DNA of 39,406 bases from GCA-2717185 sp964474755. GTDB taxonomy: Bacteria > Pseudomonadota > Alphaproteobacteria > UBA8366 > GCA-2717185. The position numbers and the translations under genes are program-made. The stretch covers positions 1-39,406 of the forward strand of contig CAYYUG010000039.1 of NCBI GenBank assembly GCA_964474755.1. Direction: 5' to 3'. Below are positions 8,063 to 15,855 of this stretch, in pieces. The number at the start of each line of letters is the position of its first letter. Position 1 is the stretch's first letter. The notes below the pieces were generated by a model. It was given only the letters and a program-made list of their open reading frames with translations. It had not been told where the DNA came from and did no database searches.

Positions 8063-8589
8063 TGGAACACCTGATCTATTTTTTCACCGCGACTGTCGCT
8101 TTGTTTGCTCTATTAGCAACGGTCGCGATCTGGTCACCGCGAAAAACGCACATCCGAGTTGTCGCCTTAGTCTCAACCGCCCTGTTGCTTCCGTTAGCGT
8201 ACCTTCAGCTGACCGAACTGTTAAGTCGACCAAAACCAATCGATTTCGAATGGTTCGAACGCGAGGCGTTGAACGCTGTCGTCCTCGGCGCCAGTTTCGA
8301 AGAAGGCAAGGCTATCTATCTCTGGCTGCAACTCGATAGCTCTACAGAGCCACGCTACTACTCGATGCCCTGGCGGCAGGAGTTGGCCGAGCGATTGGAA
8401 CAGGCAGTCGACGACGCTATCTCACGCGGATCAACGGTTACCATTGCAACCCCATTTTCACCAAAGTCCTTGGAGGAGTTAGGCAACCTTAATATTGAAA
8501 TCATTCCGCCGCCGGTTCCGCCTACCAAAATGCCGTCCTTTGAACAGCAGGCGCCACAAATACCCGACCCAAGACAGCGCAATATCTAA
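8062..8589 (+). CDS. Unknown membrane protein, third gene of the channel cassette
   Basis: 175 aa from the ATG that overlaps the previous stop (TGATG); a GTG three bases earlier is also possible. Two membrane helices near residues 3-24 and 30-53 are followed by a soluble domain of about 110 residues. That domain includes 'WFEREALNAVVLGASFEEGK', 'AIYLWLQLD' and an amphipathic helix 'RQELAERLEQAVDDA', and ends in a proline-rich tail ('IIPPPVPPTKMPSFEQQAPQ'). No family is recognised. Tight coupling to the channel and ExbD-like genes implies that all three proteins work in one inner-membrane complex. With two helices the C-terminal domain should face the same side as the N-terminus; which side is unclear. 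Confidence 0.75.
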   Translation: MEHLIYFFTATVALFALLATVAIWSPRKTHIRVVALVSTALLLPLAYLQLTELLSRPKPIDFEWFEREALNAVVLGASFEEGKAIYLWLQLDSSTEPRYYSMPWRQELAERLEQAVDDAISRGSTVTIATPFSPKSLEELGNLNIEIIPPPVPPTKMPSFEQQAPQIPDPRQRNI

Positions 8590-8659
8590 ACCCGATGATC
8601 GAGCATTTCTGGCGAAGTTATCATGCTGTTGCCGAACACCTCCATTGCGACGCTGTAGC

Positions 8660-9088
8660 CTCGCCTCCAACGCAAATCTGCTAGTTAACGCACAGGGCGC
8701 CCTAGCGACGTCTATTGGAATATCGGAAGCGATTAAAAAATTGCCCCTTGTCACGTTTGGGAGCCTGCTCCATGAATTGGTAGTCAATATGGTTACCGCT
8801 TATAAACATCAAATGGACATCGCGATCGCCAACGTATTTGGTAGCAAAAATTTCAATATTCTCGGCGTGCTATTCGCGCCACTGCCCTTCTCACCTTTTA
8901 TCGCAATAAATAATCAGCGGGTCATGCTCGCTACCACAATGGTTTTGCTGTCAATCATAATCACCGGATGGCTGGTATTGCGAACGGCAAGATGGGACAT
9001 TGTTGTCCACACATGCAACCTATGCAGGCGCCTTGAAAACCCGGCTTTAACACTCTGCAAAGACTCATACATTGAGCCTTTTCGATAG
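8660..9088 (+). pseudogene. Decayed C-terminal half of a CaxA-type Ca2+(Na+)/H+ antiporter
   Basis: One frame (codons from 8669) reads as the second repeat of a YrbG/CaxA cation exchanger: 'NLLVNAQGALATSIGISEAI', 'VTFGSLLHELVVNMVTAYKH', 'MDIAIANVFGSKNFNILGVL' and then a last helix and 'TGWLVLRTARWD'. Functional members carry G-T-S-x-P-E and G-N-x-x-G-S-N; here they are degraded to GSLLHE and ANVFGSKN, so ion-binding residues are lost. The N-terminal repeat is missing: upstream DNA runs straight into the membrane cassette without a start codon for this domain. It is therefore a relic, not a gene. The match to CaxA is from recalled family motifs and is strong over about 100 residues. Confidence 0.75.
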
Positions 9089-9294
9089 CCCACCATAATG
9101 CTATTCCTGAAACAGTAATGTGAATAAAGGACGTTCCAATTTAACTGGTGCGTCCAAGTTGTTTTGGCCGGTTGCCATGGTGCGACCCCCAAGGTCACAG
9201 GGAAATGACAAGGGGGAAGGCAGAAGAAAAAATCGTGCCCACGCAACCGGTCAAAATCCCATCGCTTTGAAAATTTTTTTTGGAGGCGCCAGAC

Positions 9295-10014
9295 ATGAAC
9301 CTCCCCCCCATCATGGGCCACCGGGGCGCCGCTGGACATGCTCCAGAAAACACCCTCGCCGGGTTTAACGCTGCAGCGCGCTTAGGGGTTAGCTGGGTCG
9401 AATTCGACGTTCATCTCTCCTCCGACCGAATTCCCGTCCTCTTGCACGATGATACACTCGACCGCACTACAGACGGCGAAGGCCCCGTTGACGACCTTAC
9501 AGCAGAGGTATTAACCAGCCTCGACGCTGGCACCTGGTTTTCAGAAAAGTTTTCCAGTGAAAAATTACCAACGCTGGAGCAAGCATTAAAGTTGCTCGCA
9601 GCGCTGGGGCTAGGTGCCAATGTCGAGATAAAGCCCTCGCCAGGGCGCGAAGCGGAGACCGGTTCTGTGGTCGCCCGTATGCTGCGCGAACAGTGGCCTA
9701 GAGCCTTACCGCAACCAATCGTCTGCAGCTTCAATACCAAATCAATCGCTGCTGCGAGACAGGCAGCCCCCTCCATCCCCCGGGCTTTTCTGGTTCGTAA
9801 GGTTTCGGGAAATTGGGGGCAGGTTTTGCGGGATCTCGAATGCTTCGCACTACACTGTAATTACAAGGGTTTGACAGTATCTGACGTCGAACAGGTTCGT
9901 CGCGCGGGCTACGCGCTAAATATCTTCACAGTCAATGACCGGGTGCGCGCGGAGACCCTATTATCATGGGGTGCTGGGACGATAATCAGTGATTATCCCG
10001 ACCGGCTAATGTGA
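9295..10014 (+). CDS. ugpQ: Glycerophosphodiester phosphodiesterase
   Basis: 239 aa GDPD-family TIM barrel that splits glycerophosphodiesters into glycerol-3-phosphate and an alcohol. The N-terminal signature 'MGHRGAAGHAPENT' supplies H9, R10 and E18; 'WVEFDVHLSSD' gives E36 and D38; and H51 in 'LLHDDTLDRTTDG' is the second catalytic histidine. 'NVEIKPSPG' and the C-terminal 'TVNDR'-'TIISDYPDRL' complete the family pattern. There is no signal peptide, so it acts in the cytoplasm. The ATG at 9295 is chosen because GGAGG lies 8 bases upstream; a TTG at 9280 would overlap that site. It lies 106 bases from, and convergent with, phnA, so the two make a small organophosphorus-use cluster. The ugpQ name is by family only. 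Confidence 0.88.
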   Translation: MNLPPIMGHRGAAGHAPENTLAGFNAAARLGVSWVEFDVHLSSDRIPVLLHDDTLDRTTDGEGPVDDLTAEVLTSLDAGTWFSEKFSSEKLPTLEQALKLLAALGLGANVEIKPSPGREAETGSVVARMLREQWPRALPQPIVCSFNTKSIAAARQAAPSIPRAFLVRKVSGNWGQVLRDLECFALHCNYKGLTVSDVEQVRRAGYALNIFTVNDRVRAETLLSWGAGTIISDYPDRLM

Positions 10015-10120
10015 GAGAGGTTATGCAGCCGCTTACCGCCTTCGCTGCTGACGCTCCCACGAGTATTAATGGCGTCTTGTTCAGCTCGCCAAGTCGATTT
10101 TCAAGTGCAAAAACATCTTT

Positions 10121-11380
10121 CTACTCAGCAGCACCTCTAGCCTGTTCGGAAACCACCACATAATTCAATGCGATATCAAACACACTGAAATTGCGCAACG
10201 GTGCATCTGCCGATAATGCCGGCGTCGCTCGGTTCACGACTAGTGGAACTTTTTGCTCCGTCGGACCACCATGACTGCGCAATGGCTCCGTGAGACCGGA
10301 CAAATCGTGCTTGTCCACACTGCTACCCAATGTCATATGCCGCTCGCCGGTAACAACAATATCACCGACCCGCTCCGGTGGCAGCTCGAAGCGGGCACAG
10401 GCTTCCGCATTGCTCAACACCTCACCCACCCCATCTTGGCTCGATAGTTTCTCTATCACCGTCGCCTGTTCAACCTTATCGGCCAAATAGACTGTCGCGT
10501 AGGATCCAAGCGCTCCATGGTGCACCACGTAAGGATCGGTTATCGGCAGGATCACGCGCGCCTTGCCAGGACCTATCCAGCTATCGATCATGTCCTGCAG
10601 ATAGATGACATTAACATCACCACTATCGGGATCGTGCTTAGCGTTCATCCCATGATCTGCAGTTAGAGCAACCGTACATCCTAGCGCATCAAGCTGCGCC
10701 CAGTAGCTGTCCATCATAGCGTAGAAATTATTCGCGACAGGACTGCCTGGTGCATGCTTGTGCTGGATGTAATCTGTCGTCGACAAATACATAATGTTCG
10801 GCCGATCCCGTCTCATGATTTTTACCCCAGCGGCGAAAATAAACTCTGACAGTTCGGCGCTGTATACGGACGGTACCTGCATACCAACCAACTCGACCAC
10901 GCCCTCAATACCGTTTTCTTCAAGCGTCGCTTCGTCCGCTTTTTCCGAGGAAAAACACACCCCATCCAACTTGTTTCCCAGCTGGCGGCGCAACTTATCC
11001 TTGGCAGTTATGACCACGACTTTCGCGCCGGCATCCGCAAACTTGGCGAGCAGCGTATCGCAGCGCATGAATTTTGGGTCATTCATCATCACTTCTTCGC
11101 CCGTCGTGGGGTCGTAAAAGAAGTTGCCTGAGATACCGTGCACAGAGGGTGGCGTGCCGGTAACGATCGAGATGTTGTTAGGATTTGTAAAGCTGGGCAC
11201 GACGCAGTCGGCAATCCGATTAGTGCCGTTTTCGCGCACGCCCGTGAGCCAGGGCATCCGCCCCGCAGCAACTGCCTCATCCATATAGGCTGGCTCGGAA
11301 CCGTCAATGCAGACGACGACGAGTGGCACTTGCGGCCAAGCATAATCTCTGCCGTTCACAGAAATCGGGATGCCGGTCAT
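10121..11380 (-). CDS. phnA: Phosphonoacetate hydrolase
   Basis: 419 aa, alkaline-phosphatase superfamily. It hydrolyses phosphonoacetate to acetate and phosphate with two zinc ions. The metal and nucleophile residues are all in place: D26 in 'VVCIDGSEP', the nucleophile T65 in 'PSFTNPNNISIVTG', D203 and H207 in 'TTDYIQHKH', D242-H243 in 'ADHGMNAKHD', and H370 in 'LRSHGG'. It closely matches the PhnA of the PhnW-PhnY-PhnA route for 2-aminoethylphosphonate. The ATG at 11380 has AAGGAA upstream. The upstream neighbour on the same strand is a decayed phnW, and no phnY is seen in the window. The enzyme may now serve phosphonoacetate made by another route or taken up directly. Confidence 0.92.
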   Translation of the reverse strand: MTGIPISVNGRDYAWPQVPLVVVCIDGSEPAYMDEAVAAGRMPWLTGVRENGTNRIADCVVPSFTNPNNISIVTGTPPSVHGISGNFFYDPTTGEEVMMNDPKFMRCDTLLAKFADAGAKVVVITAKDKLRRQLGNKLDGVCFSSEKADEATLEENGIEGVVELVGMQVPSVYSAELSEFIFAAGVKIMRRDRPNIMYLSTTDYIQHKHAPGSPVANNFYAMMDSYWAQLDALGCTVALTADHGMNAKHDPDSGDVNVIYLQDMIDSWIGPGKARVILPITDPYVVHHGALGSYATVYLADKVEQATVIEKLSSQDGVGEVLSNAEACARFELPPERVGDIVVTGERHMTLGSSVDKHDLSGLTEPLRSHGGPTEQKVPLVVNRATPALSADAPLRNFSVFDIALNYVVVSEQARGAAE

Positions 11381-11413
11381 GACGGCGTTCCTTTCGATTG
11401 ACAGACTAGCAGC

Positions 11414-11712
11414 TTACGCCGTTTGTTCCGGACTGCAATCACTAACGTCCATCGAGGCCAAGGTTTTGCCATCCGTCGTAAGGGTGATGCGGATATACGT
11501 TTGATTGATCTGACTGAATTCAACCAACACGGAAACTGGACGCTTGGTGAGCTTAACCAAGTAGATCAACAGCCCCTTCACGCCGGCTGATCGTAGAAAC
11601 TCTCAAATCCGATTGCCAGACTAACCGGTACGCGGGAGGTCAAGAGAATCGAAGCCTGCAGCGCGTCCGATAGCAGCGACATTAATCCCAATTCGCGCAG
11701 ACCCTATATGAG
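11414..11712 (-). pseudogene. phnW: Remnant of phnW (2-aminoethylphosphonate:pyruvate aminotransferase), C-terminal end only
   Basis: Two overlapping minus-strand frames join into the C-terminus of PhnW. The first (about 11712-11578) reads 'LRELGLMSLLSDALQAS' and then 'IGFESFYDQPA', ending in TGA. The second (11581-11414) continues 'GLLIYLVKLTKRP', then 'ASMDVSDCSPEQ'. Family PhnW proteins, as recalled, have 'ALGFRPLLPDELQSPI', 'FDFEAFYDALKARGYVIYPG', 'KLT' and an 'LAEMGV..C' tail in the same order and spacing. The glycine-rich core around KLT and the FRIGNIG stretch are eroded, and the PLP-binding two-thirds of the gene is absent. Its position 33 bases upstream of phnA on the same strand matches the known phnW-phnA pairing. 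A short new gene pair is the less likely alternative. Confidence 0.6.
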
Positions 11713-11771
11713 CCTGGTTGGACACCCGCTATAACGTTTTCGAGGAAATATAAATTCGAAAGCAGATCCCC

Positions 11772-14216
11772 ATGGCCAAATCTCTGCCAAAACATGCCCG
11801 CGCCGTTATCGTTGGCGGTGGTATCGTCGGGTGCAGCGTCGCCTACCATCTCACCAAACTCGGATGGTCTGATATTGTGCTGTTGGAACAGGGCCAGATC
11901 TCCTGCGGAACCACCTGGCACGCAGCCGGACTGGTAGCGCAACTTCGCGCGACGCAGAGCCAGACGAACCTGGCAAAATATACGATAGATTTGTACCGCG
12001 ACCTCGAAGCGGAAACCGGCCAAGCCACCGGTTACCGACAAACCGGAAGTATCTCTCTTGCCCGCACGGCGGCGCGCGAAGAGGAACTGAAACGCCAGGC
12101 TGCCATGGCCGCTGCTTTTGGCGTCGAAATCCATCGTATTTCGTTTAACGAGGTGGCGGAAAAGGCACCTATGCTTCGCACCGACGACCTGGTAGCCGCG
12201 TATTGGATGCCAGGCGATGGCACAACCAACCCTACTGACACTTCTCAGGCGCTGGCTAAGGGCGCGCGGTCGAACGGCGCGACCATTGCGGAGGGCGTCA
12301 AGGTGACACAGGTGCAGACAAACAATGGCGCTGTGACCGGCGTAGTTACTGACCAGGGCGAGATCACCGCTGACTATGTCGTGCTATGTGGTGGCATGTG
12401 GACCCGAGACCTGGCCCGGCCGCTCGGCGTCGCAGTCCCGCTGCACGCCGCCGAGCACATGTACATGGTGACGCGCCCGCTCGAAGGCGTGATCCGCGGC
12501 CAACCGGTCATCCGCGACATGGACGGCTATATCTACATGAAAGAGGAGGTTGGCGGTCTGCTGATCGGCGGTTTCGAGCCCGACGCCAAACCCTGGGGTG
12601 GCGACGGTATCCCGAGCGGGTTTGAGTTTCAGCTTTTCGACGAGGATTGGGACCAATTCGATATCTTCCTGCAGAACGGCATCCAACGCATCCCAATCCT
12701 GGAGAATGCCGAAGTTCGGCAGCTCCTCGTCGGACCAGAGAGCTTCACGCCAGACAACCGCTATATTGTCGGTGAAGCGCCGACCGTCGACCGGCTATTC
12801 GTCGCGGCGGGCTTTAACTCGATTGGCATACAATCGGCCGGCGGCGTCGGCATGGCGCTGGCGGAATGGATAGTCGACGGTGCTTCAAATTACGATCTCA
12901 ATGACATCGACATCGGCCGTTTTCATCCCTTTCAGATCAACGGTAACTATCTGCACGATCGCACGACAGAATCCGTCGGCCTGCTTTACGCCATGCATTG
13001 GCCGTTCCGGCAACCGGAGACCGCACGGGGGGCGCGTCGCTCACCGATCCACGAGCATCTAGTGCTCTCGGGCGCCTGCTTCGGCACAGCTTTTGGCTGG
13101 GAACGGCCGAACTGGTTCTCTCCTGACCAACCGAACCCAAGCTATGAATACACATGGGATCGACAGAATTGGTTCGAATATTCCGCCGGAGAACACTGCG
13201 CCGCTCGTGAAGATGTCGCTATTTTCGACCAAACCTCCTTCGCCAAGTTCTTAGTGCATGGGCGCGACGCGGAAGCAGTGCTGCAGACAGTGTGCGCGGG
13301 CGACGTCGCTGTGCCACCAGGACGGGCCGTCTACACCCAATGGCTGAACCCGAAGGGTGGTATTGAGGCCGACCTGACCGTCACACGCCTGGCCGAGGAC
13401 GAGTACATCGTGGTGACAGGCGCGGGAAGCGCGACCCGCGACTTCGCCTGGCTGCGCCGCCATATCGGCGACCGCTTCGCGATAGCCACGGACGTGACCT
13501 CAGGTGTCTGCATGCTCGGCCTGATGGGTCCGAAATCCCGGAACCTGCTTAATGCAATCTGCAACTCAGACCTATCGAACGACAAATTTCCATTTCTCGC
13601 CAGCAAGGAGATCGAGATTGGCTATGCCCGTGTCCGCGCCCAACGCATCACCTATGTCGGGGAGTTGGGCTGGGAACTCTACATGCCAACCGAATTCGCT
13701 GCGCATGTATATGAAACCCTGGTCGAGGCCGGCCAGCCTTTCAACCTTCGCCCAGCGGGTTACCACGCGATGGATTCGCTTCGCGCTGAAAAGGGCTACC
13801 GTCACTGGGGACACGACATCACAGGGGTAGACACACCAGTAGAGGCCGGCCTCAGCTTCGCAGTTGGCTGGGACAAGAATGTCGATTTTGTTGGTCGCAC
13901 CGCTGTCGAGGAGCAAAGCGGGAAGCCCCTGCCGAAGCGTTTGGTGCTATTTAAGCTCACCGTTCCGGAACCACTGATGTATCACGACGAACCCATTTAT
14001 CGCGACGGCACGCGGGTTGGCGCGATCTCGTCGGCCGCTTATGGTCACACGCTGCGCGCATCTGTCGGCATGGGCTACGTCCATCACGAGGGCGGCGTCG
14101 ACAAGGACTACCTTGCTGCTGGCAGCTTCGAAATAGACATAGCCGGCGATCGAATCCCGGCGGAAGCCAGCCTGCGCCCCTTCTACGACCCGACCAGCGC
14201 GCGAGTTAAAGTGTAG
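11772..14216 (+). CDS. Dimethylglycine/sarcosine dehydrogenase-like flavoprotein (DAO plus GcvT domains)
   Basis: 814 aa, two-part enzyme. The N-terminal half is a FAD-binding DAO domain ('VIVGGGIVGCSVAYHLTKLG', residues 12-31). H50 in 'CGTTWHAAGL' matches the histidine that carries covalent FAD in dimethylglycine dehydrogenase. The C-terminal half (from about 420) is an aminomethyltransferase-like folate domain ('REDVAIFDQTSFAKFLVHG', 'GELGWELYMP', 'YHAMDSLRAEKGYRHWGHD'), which would capture the removed methyl as methylene-tetrahydrofolate. It demethylates an N-methyl amine such as dimethylglycine or sarcosine. It is divergent from the phnW remnant and phnA. The ATG at 11772 has only a weak upstream site. 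Which N-methyl substrate is used is not determined. Confidence 0.88.
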   Translation: MAKSLPKHARAVIVGGGIVGCSVAYHLTKLGWSDIVLLEQGQISCGTTWHAAGLVAQLRATQSQTNLAKYTIDLYRDLEAETGQATGYRQTGSISLARTAAREEELKRQAAMAAAFGVEIHRISFNEVAEKAPMLRTDDLVAAYWMPGDGTTNPTDTSQALAKGARSNGATIAEGVKVTQVQTNNGAVTGVVTDQGEITADYVVLCGGMWTRDLARPLGVAVPLHAAEHMYMVTRPLEGVIRGQPVIRDMDGYIYMKEEVGGLLIGGFEPDAKPWGGDGIPSGFEFQLFDEDWDQFDIFLQNGIQRIPILENAEVRQLLVGPESFTPDNRYIVGEAPTVDRLFVAAGFNSIGIQSAGGVGMALAEWIVDGASNYDLNDIDIGRFHPFQINGNYLHDRTTESVGLLYAMHWPFRQPETARGARRSPIHEHLVLSGACFGTAFGWERPNWFSPDQPNPSYEYTWDRQNWFEYSAGEHCAAREDVAIFDQTSFAKFLVHGRDAEAVLQTVCAGDVAVPPGRAVYTQWLNPKGGIEADLTVTRLAEDEYIVVTGAGSATRDFAWLRRHIGDRFAIATDVTSGVCMLGLMGPKSRNLLNAICNSDLSNDKFPFLASKEIEIGYARVRAQRITYVGELGWELYMPTEFAAHVYETLVEAGQPFNLRPAGYHAMDSLRAEKGYRHWGHDITGVDTPVEAGLSFAVGWDKNVDFVGRTAVEEQSGKPLPKRLVLFKLTVPEPLMYHDEPIYRDGTRVGAISSAAYGHTLRASVGMGYVHHEGGVDKDYLAAGSFEIDIAGDRIPAEASLRPFYDPTSARVKV

Positions 14217-14320
14217 GTTAGAGCAACCGTAAGAACACCAAACCTTCAGCCCAGGATTGATCTGGGTCTAGTTTAGCAACCGACGCAGGCTGCGGCCGGG
14301 ACAACTTAGTATCACTGCAC

Positions 14321-15820
14321 CTATCGGTTCGTCGGCATCGTGAACTGCGCGCCTTCCTTGATACCGCTTGGCCAACGAGCCGATATCGTCTTCATCTTGG
14401 TGAAGAAATTGATCGATTGCGGACCGTGCATCTGAGTGTCACCAAACTTGGAGCGCTTCGAACCGCCAAAATGGTGAAATGCCATCGGCACCGGAATCGG
14501 CACATTAATGCCGATCATGCCGACGTCAACTTGGTCGCTGAAGGCACGTGCCGCGTCACCATCGCGAGTAAAGATCGCTACACCGTTGGCGTACTCGTGG
14601 CCGTTCACTATCTCGACCGCTTTGTCAAAACTTGCTGCCCGTGCAACCGATAGGACCGGGCCGAAGATTTCGTCTTTGTAGATCGACATGTCGGTGGTGA
14701 CTTTATCGAATAGAGTGCCGCCAACGAAAAAACCATCCTCGTAGCCTTGCAGGGTAGCACCGCGGCCGTCAACGACCAGATCCGCACCAGCCTCGACGCC
14801 TTGGTCGATATAATTCTCGACCCGCGCCTTGGCCTCCGCCGTCACCAGCGGGCCCATATCTGCCGCGGGATCGTTGTACGGGCCAATCTTAAGAGTACGC
14901 ACCCGTGGCTCAAGGCGCTTGACAAGCTCGTCCGCTGTGTCTTGCCCAACAGGCACGGCAACGGAGACCGCCATACAACGCTCGCCCGCCGAACCGTAGC
15001 CGGAGCCCATCAGTGCATCGACCGTCTGATCCATATCCGCGTCGGGCATTACGATTAGATGGTTTTTTGCACCGCAAAAGGACTGTACGCGTTTATTGCG
15101 CGCCGTTCCCGCCTGATAGACGTACTCGCCTACCAGGGTTGATCCGACGAAGCTGATCGCCGGCACGTCAGGATGAGCGATCAGCGCGTCAACCGCTTCC
15201 TTGTCACCATTCACCACGCTCCAAATGCCGTCTGGCAAACCCGCCTCCTTCCACAACTCCGCAAGGAACAGCGGAGCGGAGGGGTCCCTCTCGGAGGGCT
15301 TGTTGATAAAGGCGTTACCACAGGCGATCGCCATCACACCCATCCAGCAGGGAATCATCACCGGGAAGTTGAACGGTGTGATGCCGCATACGACGCCAAC
15401 CGCCTCGCGCATCGAATAGGTGTCGATGCCGCCGCCAACGTTAGTCGACAATTCACCTTTCAAAAGATGCGGAATGCCGCAGGCAAATTCGGTCACGTCA
15501 AGGCCACGCTGGATCGAGCCTTTGGCGTCCTCAATCGTCTTACCGTGCTCACGGCCAACAATTTCAGCCAGCTTATCCGTATTCTGCATCAACAGTTCGC
15601 GAAACTTAAATATGACGGCAGCCCTTCGTGGCGCAGCCGTCGCTCCCCATTCCAATTGTGCGGCAAGCCCTGCCTGCACCGCGCTATCGACCTCTTGCGC
15701 CGAGGCATAAGGGCACAGCGAGTCGACTTCGCCCGTCGCCGGGTTGAATACGTCGCCGGTGCGACCACTAGTGCCATTCACCCTTGCGCCATTAATATAA
15801 TGATAAAGCGTTTCAGCCAT
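14321..15820 (-). CDS. mmsA: CoA-acylating methylmalonate/malonate-semialdehyde dehydrogenase
   Basis: 499 aa aldehyde dehydrogenase that turns methylmalonate or malonate semialdehyde, NAD+ and CoA into propionyl- or acetyl-CoA and CO2. C282 in 'SAGERCMAVSVAV' is the catalytic cysteine and N151 in 'ITPFNFP' the oxyanion asparagine. The usual ALDH 'ELGGK' glutamate is replaced by 'FCGAKNH', which is diagnostic of the CoA-dependent MMSDH branch. A ribosome binding site (AGGGAA) precedes the ATG. The aminotransferase gene ends 35 bases upstream on the same strand. Together they convert a beta-amino acid to an acyl-CoA: beta-alanine to malonate semialdehyde to acetyl-CoA. Confidence 0.93.
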   Translation of the reverse strand: MAETLYHYINGARVNGTSGRTGDVFNPATGEVDSLCPYASAQEVDSAVQAGLAAQLEWGATAAPRRAAVIFKFRELLMQNTDKLAEIVGREHGKTIEDAKGSIQRGLDVTEFACGIPHLLKGELSTNVGGGIDTYSMREAVGVVCGITPFNFPVMIPCWMGVMAIACGNAFINKPSERDPSAPLFLAELWKEAGLPDGIWSVVNGDKEAVDALIAHPDVPAISFVGSTLVGEYVYQAGTARNKRVQSFCGAKNHLIVMPDADMDQTVDALMGSGYGSAGERCMAVSVAVPVGQDTADELVKRLEPRVRTLKIGPYNDPAADMGPLVTAEAKARVENYIDQGVEAGADLVVDGRGATLQGYEDGFFVGGTLFDKVTTDMSIYKDEIFGPVLSVARAASFDKAVEIVNGHEYANGVAIFTRDGDAARAFSDQVDVGMIGINVPIPVPMAFHHFGGSKRSKFGDTQMHGPQSINFFTKMKTISARWPSGIKEGAQFTMPTNR

Positions 15821-15855
15821 TTTTATTTCCCTGTGTATTTCGTCGTTAGCCTAGC

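Noticed and set aside
6835..8589. Zorya anti-phage defence (ZorA/ZorB motor)
   Set aside because: ZorB carries a MotB/OmpA peptidoglycan-binding domain and ZorA a long cytoplasmic tail. Neither is present, and no ZorC/ZorD/ZorE nuclease or helicase gene is adjacent.
11682..12134. 150-codon minus-strand frame over the phnW remnant and the DMGDH-like gene start
   Set aside because: It is antisense to the FAD-binding region of the intact flavoprotein and has no domain of its own.
14240..14275. CCCAG/CTGGG hairpin between the convergent flavoprotein and mmsA genes
   Set aside because: Only five base pairs and no T-run, so too weak to call a terminator.
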